In this document: in pieces, positions 58,286-64,000 of the stretch | Position numbering within the stretch: position 1 is the first letter of the stretch | Layout: each line of letters begins with the position of its first letter | Assembly (NCBI GenBank): GCA_963556255.1 | Contig: OY744608.1 | Coordinates: forward strand, 10,550,949-10,614,948 | Source of the DNA: Allolobophora icterica | Taxonomy: Eukaryota > Annelida > Clitellata > Crassiclitellata > Lumbricidae | Reading direction: 5' to 3' | Length of the DNA: 64,000 bases | Translations under genes and position numbers: made by a program | The notes under the pieces: generated by a model | Told to the model about the DNA's origin: nothing | Databases searched by the model: none | The model's input: the letters and a program-made list of their open reading frames with translations, nothing else

Positions 58286-58643
58286 CAGTGCCAGATTTAG
58301 GCATAAGCTAAAAAAATCTACAGCTTAGGGCCTCACAATCCGCAGGGGCCAAAAAAATCACAATTTGCAATGGGGGATTTTTAAACCTTGATGTGTATAT
58401 GTATATATAAATATATTATATATATAGAACCTTTTTGAACGGCTTGTTTAGCAAGTTCCATTTCGCCTGAGTAGATGCATTCATTTGAAAATAATTTGAT
58501 TTTTTCACTTTAAATGCCTTGCTATTAAATTTAATAGTTAAAAGGTATATATTTTTGAAGTTTTTAGACCTGGTGTAAGTTTTCAACAAGGGACTGCCAA
58601 GCTTTATGTAGCTTGGGCCTCACCAAATCTAAATCCGGCACTG
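58286..58643. mobile_element. hAT-type MITE (cagtgccggatttag family), copy 1
   Basis: cagtgccagatttaggca at left and taaatccggcactg at right are inverted, with shared ggcctcacaatccgca and ccttgctattaaat interior sequence with 59096-59975. No matching TSD. Confidence 0.75.
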
Positions 58644-58675
58644 TAGGGTATACATCGTAGATTTAGGCCTATGAT

Positions 58676-59092
58676 CACGATGTCTTCAAACAAAACATGT
58701 AGCGTGTATACACAGATACGTATATATGGTTATGAATGTCTTTAACCAAAGACAATGCGTAGATATGGTTACAATAGGCCTATTTTTCAAAGAACATACG
58801 TAGGGCCTATATATGGACATGGTTACGATTGTGTGCAAACAAAGACAATAATTATTGTCTTCAAACAAAAAGAATACGTACATACGATATGTTTGCGATT
58901 GTGTTCGATAAAGAGGCTATACCTAGATACACTGGATTACACGGTTACGATTGTCTTCAAACAAAGAGAATACGTAGATACGTATGGTTACGATTATTTT
59001 CAAAAAGAGACTACGTATATTTTTCGATTGTTTTGAAACAAATAAGAATACGTAGGCATGGTTACGATTGCTTAAAAAGAGTAGGCCTACGT
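58676..59092. repeat. Degenerate minisatellite, about 50-bp unit
   Basis: Seven or eight copies of ggttacgattgtcttcaaac followed by aaagagaatacgtagata. It yields repetitive frames on both strands. Confidence 0.85.
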
Positions 59093-59234
59093 ATACAGTG
59101 CCGGATTTAGTCATGCAAAAGCTAAAAAAAAGTTATGGCGTAGGGCCTCACAATCCGCATGGCCCTATAAATCAGAATTTGGGGGCTTTTAAAACTTTTA
59201 AGTGTACTATATATTTGTATATAATTTATAGGCC

Positions 59235-59535
59235 TATATATAATTGTATTGTATTGTATTTAGTCATTTATAAGGCGCCTCTCGCAGTATAAACTATTCA
59301 GAGGCGCCCTCAGTGCATGAGCCCCGGTGAAACAGAAACGTCTTGAGCAAACGAGTATATAGGGCCTATATAGATGTTAGGGAGATTCCCATCATGAGTT
59401 TAGTTCGTAGTCGAGAAGGAAGACCATTCCAGGCAGAGGGACCTGTGACAGCAAAAGCTCGACGTTGGGCCAGAGTGGTCCTAGTACGAGGGACAAAGAG
59501 ATCAAGACCGCCAGTAATAATGTATTATGTACATA
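59235..59535 (-). mobile_element. L2-like LINE 3' end
   Basis: An (attgt)n tail at 59240-59260, then ttataaggcgcct and gaccattccaggcagaggga, the latter encoding a GPLWPNV-like relic on the - strand. It matches the 3' region of the LINE at 51199. Confidence 0.75.
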
Positions 59536-59750
59536 TAATGTCGAACCTTTTTTAAAGGCTTGTGTAGCAAATTCCATCTCGCCTGAGTAAAGGCATTCAT
59601 TTGAAAATAATTTGAATTTTTCACTTTAAATGCCTTGCTATTAAATAATTAAAAGGCACATATGTTTTCAAGTTTTGTGAGACTTTATAATATGGTGCAC
59701 TTTTTTAACACGGGGCCCTCGATCTTTATATGACTTAGGGCTTCACCAAG

Positions 59751-59951
59751 CAGGGGCGTAACTTTGGTAAAAAAAGTGGGGGCTACAAATTTCTTCTCCA
59801 CTTTCGCTTTTCGCATGGACCATCTTTTGGAAGGTATATACAATGATAAAATATTGATTGGCATTGTTTGAAAAGTGGAGGGTATGGTACCCCCCGTCCA
59901 AAAAGTGAGGGGTACGGGCACACCTCGTACCCACCACAAATTACGCCTATG
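59751..59951. mobile_element. hAT MITE with perfect 8-bp TSD tcaccaag
   Basis: caggggcgtaactttgg / caaattacgcctatg ends. tcaccaag at 59743-59750 and 59952-59959. It sits inside the larger MITE. Confidence 0.93.
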
Positions 59952-59967
59952 TCACCAAGTCTAAAAT

Positions 59968-60009
59968 CGGCACTGCTTTTTGAACTCGCGAGTTCAAAAA
60001 GCAGTGCCG
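59968..60009. repeat. Perfect 42-bp palindrome
   Basis: cggcactgctttttgaactcg followed without a gap by its exact complement. The cggcactg/cagtgccg ends equal the MITE terminus. Confidence 0.96.
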
Positions 60010-60590
60010 AAACAAGTTTAGGAAAAACAATTTCGAGTAGCATTTTTATTTGGTGCAAAAAAACCAAAGATTTTGCACTTCAACATCTCATTAGTAGCGG
60101 GGTAACCTACATCATTATCTTTTTCGCCGACACTCGGAATACCTAAATGATCGGTTGTCTTGAAATTTGACGACGGTGGATCAAGTCCCCAAAATCTCAA
60201 ATTCACAGGTTTGGTAGCCATCGGGTTAACGAGTTACCCTTGTTTATAAGGCCAGTAGTTTCCAACCTTTTACAGAGCAAGGCACTCTTATTAAAATTCA
60301 CTCAGTCAACGGCATCTTAATTTCAGGTAAGCCTCTATTTTTATTCCATTTACCGGTATAGTTCTTTATTTTAATGGTGCAAAACGAATTGTACTCAACC
60401 TCAGCGTTGCAACTACATGTATATCTAGACTACAGTGCAGCAAATAGTTCTATATAGACCAGACTATTTCAGTGGTCTAGTTATAATCAATATGGTTTTT
60501 CACATTTGTCACGCGACTTAAGATAGCTTAATTTGACTTGGTGGACGCTTTAGAGTTTAGAAAGATCTCGAGAATACGAATACGATTGCA
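60010..60590. other. Intergenic, no gene recognised
   Basis: No supported feature. A short LINE-tail-like stretch (ggacgctttagagtttagaa, then gaatacgattgc) ends it at 60541-60590. Confidence 0.4.
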
Positions 60591-60593
60591 ATT

Positions 60594-60962
60594 ATGTATG
60601 TATGTATGTATGCTAGTGTGTATGTATGCATGCATGTATGTATGTATGTATGTATGTATGTATGTATGTATGTATGTATGTATGTATGTATGCATGTATG
60701 TATGTATGTATGTATGTATGTATGTATGTATGTATGTATGTATGTATGTATGTATGTATGCATGTAAGTGTATATATGCATGTATGTTTGTATGCAGGTG
60801 TTTATGCATGCATGCATGCATGTACGTATGTATGTATGTATGTATGCATGCATGTAAGTGTATATATGCATGTATGTTTGCATGCAAGTGTGTATGCATG
60901 TATGTATGGGGTATGCATGTATGTTTGTATGCAAGTGTGTATGCAAGCATTTATGTATGTTT
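60594..60962. repeat. (TATG)n microsatellite with higher-order variants
   Basis: A long tatg array with catg, aagtgtatata and tttgtatg variants. The 120-194-codon frames on both strands (Met/Tyr/Val/Cys or His/Ile/Thr) are artefacts of it. Confidence 0.97.
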
Positions 60963-61319
60963 GCCCCTCAAAATTACGCATGTATTAAAAGTGGTGACAG
61001 CTAATTCCTCCCCTTCCCTCTCCCTTCGTTTCTTCCTCCCTTCTCCCTCTTCCCTCACTTCCCTTCCCCTATATTCGAATTCAGTATGCTTTATCCGTCA
61101 GTTTCAGGTCACTCTAAGATAAAAAAAAAAGTAGGGGCCGACTTGTCTACGTTTTCACAACTGTCAATATGCTGACGACATTATTATAAGATCACGACAA
61201 AGCTAAACAACTGTCCTGTCTCCACACTCCACCACTTTTCAAAGTAATGATCATGACTACTTTTAAAAGTAATGGTGATTACTTTTAAAAGTGGTGGTGA
61301 CTATAGTGACTACTTGTAA

Positions 61320-61560
61320 AAGCGGTAAGTAAGTATGTATATTCTTTATTTTTACCGGCTGCAAGACGCACTTCGGTGTACATATAACATATAAACATAT
61401 AAACAACTGTTATCAAGTCAATATGAATAAAGCATTCTACATATAAAAGTCTTTTCATGTTATGACCGGCTATTGGTAAAACTCGGTCATGAGAACGGGG
61501 TCGAAGAGAATATGCCAACGGTTTTGGGGGTGGGAGGAAGAAGCTCGTGGAGGACATGGC
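61320..61560 (-). mobile_element. CR1-like LINE 3' fragment
   Basis: gtaagtaagtatgtatattctttatt and the following accggctgca region correspond to 22418-22500. No intact frame. Confidence 0.45.
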
Positions 61561-61898
61561 CAGGGTTCCCTGAACCGTCGTAAACGGATGATTGTCGGCT
61601 TTACGGCTCATTTGTTCAGAAGTTTGACTGTCACCGGGAGGTATCTATGACGAATCAATCTCTATTACCGAATGAAGCTTTCCTCTGTCCGTCTGGCTCG
61701 CAAAGCCCCGCCATGTAGGGAAGCATACAGCAAGCAAGCCACCGTGGTCGCCCGCACTACATCGTAGAGCGGAGGGCCATATAGTCCATGGGCAGTCAGT
61801 GTTCGTAAGGACACCATGCACCGTCACAATATAAAGTTACGCCTATGGAGCATAGTCGCACGATTTGACAGATCGTTATGTGAATCACGATGACCAGG

Positions 61899-62181
61899 CA
61901 GTGGCGGATCCAGAGGGGGGCGATTGGGGCGATCGCCCCCCCTAAGAGTCCAAAAAATAATTTATTTTATATTTAAAATTTTAAAATTTGATATACTATA
62001 CTGTACTACAGGATAAATGTCATGTGATTATTATTACGCATGTACAGCGCCGGACTGCAGTTTGAATATTACTTCTACACGCCCTTGCTTTAATCATGCT
62101 TTAAACTTGATAAGTAATTCCTTTGACCTTGGACGTCCATGAAATCGCCCCCCGTAAAGTAAAAGTCTAGATCCGCCCCTG
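61899..62181. mobile_element. hAT MITE with perfect 8-bp TSD tgaccagg
   Basis: cagtggcggatccag at left, tagatccgcccctg at right, with inner gggcgatcgcccccc and atcgccccccgtaaa. tgaccagg at 61891-61898 and 62182-62189. Confidence 0.94.
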
Positions 62182-62189
62182 TGACCAGG

Positions 62190-62710
62190 TGATGCACAGC
62201 TCTTGTTTCTGTTGTGGCAGCTCTAAATTCGCCTCATCTGCACTCGTTTTAATGAGACGCAGTCTTGACTGCATGGCTGGGAGTGAAAAGCAGTAATTAA
62301 ACCCATCAAATGTCCGACGCTCGATACGGACAGTTTTCACCAGCTCGCGAAAGGGTTACGAGGTAATTAATTACTGGGCTAGATCATTATGGGGCGCACC
62401 AATTAGAAGGTGGAGCCGGTGGGCGTCGTATAGTTCTGTTTGTGATCGGAGAGAAGTTGAATCATCTGATCAAATCCTTCACTGGTCAGCTGCCAGATTA
62501 TCGACGAAAGCGGATTCACTTACACCAATGACTTCCGTTTGAATATCGACTCTTCAGTTACATATCGCACAAGGTTTAGGGTGCTCTAGACAATGCATGG
62601 TATATCTGTATAAATATTTATAGGGCCTAATGCTTGTGTTATAGAACTGTTCAAGTCAATGTGCAATGTGCTTATTCGGTTTGGCAGCTCTGTACATAGC
62701 AGCAGCTCTG
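62190..62710. other. Intergenic, no gene recognised
   Basis: No repeat boundary, RNA gene or convincing frame seen. Confidence 0.4.
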
Positions 62711-62715
62711 ACTCC

Positions 62716-62790
62716 TTCTCTCTTTCTCTCTCTGTGTCTCTGTGTGTCTCTCTCTCTCTCTCTGGTACTCTTTCTCTTTCTCTCTCTCGC

Positions 62791-62858
<68 letters not shown>

Positions 62859-62880
62859 ACTCACTCACTCTTTCCCCCTC
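62716..62880. repeat. (TC)n/(CTGT)n compound microsatellite
   Basis: tctctc runs flank about 14 copies of ctgt at 62790-62848. Confidence 0.97.
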
Positions 62881-63025
62881 TCTCGCTCTGATCTTCTGGC
62901 AACCGAACTTGGTTCCTCAATTGGTATTTCTGGACAACCCCTCTGACACGACGTAGCGCTCGTAAAAAGACTAGTGCCCTGTGCTTACGATTCAGTTCTC
63001 TCCAGTGCTCATGACTCTCACTAGG
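62881..63025 (+). mobile_element. LINE 3' end fragment
   Basis: acacgacgtagcgctcgtaa and cagtgccct-like words match 21380-21440. Confidence 0.5.
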
Positions 63026-63089
63026 CGCTTTCCTGTAAAAAAAAAGCGCCTGAACCCCTAAAAGACTCGATTTATCTGTCTTTGCAGTC

Positions 63090-63714
63090 GCCTCCAATTG
63101 GCTCAGCAAGATTGAGTTGGAATCTCTTCATCTGAGGTTCCCCTAATTCAATACTCCTCCTCTGTTCGTGACTTAGGAATTGTCCTTCATCCTACCGTCT
63201 TATTTACTGATCAAGGTAATCTTGTGTCCCGATCCTGCTTTTATCATCTACGCCAGTTCCGATCCATCCGTGAGTCTCTTTCGCTTCATGCTGTCACTGC
63301 GCTGGTCCACCCTTTGATCTGCCCACATTTCTGCCTTCATTCTTGATTCCCTCAAGTGGCTCCATGTCCAACGCCGCATTCAGTCTAAAACCCTCGCCTT
63401 ATACACAACTGTCTCACCGGGTCTGCTCCGTCTAACCGAGGCCTAATGATTTTTTGCACCCTATAGTTTCTTCCATACCTCTTTGCGACCTTCGGGCCGT
63501 GGCCTTATTGATGTCCCTCGTATACACGCTCTTCCACGGTCCAAATCCAAGAGCTTCGCGTATGTGGGTCCCTCTGCTTGGAACTGTCTACCTTTGTCTC
63601 TCGGCTAAGAGCTTCTTGTCCTCTCCCCTCTCCAGTTTCGTAGATGCCTGAAACCTTCCTTTTTGCCAGTGATGCGGTTTGAGAGCGCCGCTGATCTGAG
63701 TGGCGCTATATGAG
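63090..63714 (+). pseudogene. L2-like LINE reverse-transcriptase 3' remnant
   Basis: With many frame breaks it encodes SSVRDLGIVLHPTVLFTDQG, FYHLRQFRSIRESLSLHAVT, ALVHPLIC and GPSAWNCLP, parallel to the C-terminal landmarks of the LINE at 51250-53686. It ends with agtggcgctatatgag. Confidence 0.75.
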
Positions 63715-63870
63715 CAGTGATGGGCACTAAACTATTTTTTAAGTTAAACTAAAACTGTTTTCCAACTAAAAAAATAGTTTAACTAAAGTTGGCAACTGAT
63801 TTTGGAAATTAGTTAACTAAACTAAAAAAAGTAGTTGACCTTTTTCCAACTTTTTACGACAAACATTTTC
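63715..63870. repeat. Degenerate aactaaacta repeat
   Basis: Repeated agttaaactaaa words after tgatgggcactaaactattt. In style it resembles the array at 40955-41485 but the sequence differs. Nothing recognised from 63870 to the end. Confidence 0.5.
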
Positions 63871-64000
63871 ACAATAACAGAGGTTAAGTGAACTGTATAA
63901 TAATGCAGAGCGTCAATGACAATTTCACCTTCAAACTATGCAGTGTGTACTGTTCTGGCACACAGCTACAGGCGTACTGTAAGTAGTGTATGAATTTGAA

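Larger units (their letters stand above)
59096..59975. mobile_element. hAT-type MITE (copy 2) carrying two nested insertions
   Basis: Ends cagtgccggatttag and ctaaaatcggcactg. Compared with 58286-58643, it is interrupted by a LINE tail (59235-59535) and by the MITE at 59751-59951. Confidence 0.85.

Noticed and set aside
60538..61122. Long open frames on both strands rich in Met/Tyr/Val/Cys or His/Ile/Thr
   Set aside because: Produced by the (TATG)n array; no start context or domain.
62586..62956. Overlapping frames rich in Ser/Leu/Cys/Val and Asp/Arg/Gln/Thr
   Set aside because: Produced by the (TC)n/(CTGT)n microsatellite.

Overview
The window is eukaryotic (metazoan) genomic DNA. Genes are split by GT-AG introns, there are tRNA-derived SINEs, LINEs, 8-bp-duplication MITEs and many microsatellites, and the protein families are animal ones. 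The word TAGGCCTA and near variants recur between about 30 and 64 kb. I associate this, from memory only, with marine deuterostome invertebrates such as echinoderms and hemichordates, so the organism is inferred, not shown.

Left third (0.3-30 kb) is the gene-bearing part. (1) On the + strand, exons at 310-9343 encode the C-terminal portion of a DHHC palmitoyltransferase of the ZDHHC1/ZDHHC11 group. Splice phases agree at every junction, and there are two phase-compatible alternative last exons. (2) A decayed mariner/Tc1-like transposon with 198-bp terminal inverted repeats lies at 11025-12232. (3) On the - strand, 13705-16332 is an uninterrupted 875-residue multi-C2H2 zinc-finger gene containing a duplicated three-finger block. 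(4) A cluster of nested MITEs and hAT-type elements occupies 17.3-23.3 kb. (5) On the + strand, a four-exon, 646-residue C2H2 zinc-finger gene spans 23394-27497. (6) Converging on it, the - strand gene at 27716-29812 is DNLZ (mitochondrial Hsp70 escort protein, DNL zinc finger) in three exons.

Middle (30-44 kb) is repeat-dominated. A 3.7-kb snap-back (palindromic) mobile element at about 30.9-34.6 kb has arms that carry inverted partial copies of a degenerate gene ending in a Cys-rich domain, followed by 154-bp subrepeats dense in AAAATGGCGG (YY1-like) words. A 50/60-bp minisatellite lies at 35.6-36.5 kb. A unique-looking stretch holds a putative 5' coding exon with an EH1 (Groucho-binding) motif at 39326-39818, followed by a 1-kb minisatellite and a self-complementary AACTAT array. 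A second truncated copy of the Cys-rich-gene element lies at 42.1-43.35 kb.

Right third (44-57 kb) is a three-level retrotransposon nest. A decayed RTE-like LINE (44.4-56.6 kb) is split by a gypsy-like LTR retrotransposon (46015-55317, two 1141-bp LTRs, GTATC duplication). That element's gag-pro frame is in turn split by a nearly complete L2/CR1-like LINE (51199-53686). The LTR element keeps gag, two tandem DTG protease domains and RNase H, but lacks the RT core and integrase. From 56.6 kb to the end there are (GA)n, (TATG)n and (CTGT)n microsatellites, several hAT MITEs with clear target duplications, and LINE 3' ends. I see no host gene there.

The host genes show no operon-like or functional linkage. 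The one structural interaction between neighbours is the convergent 3' overlap of the four-exon zinc-finger gene with DNLZ.
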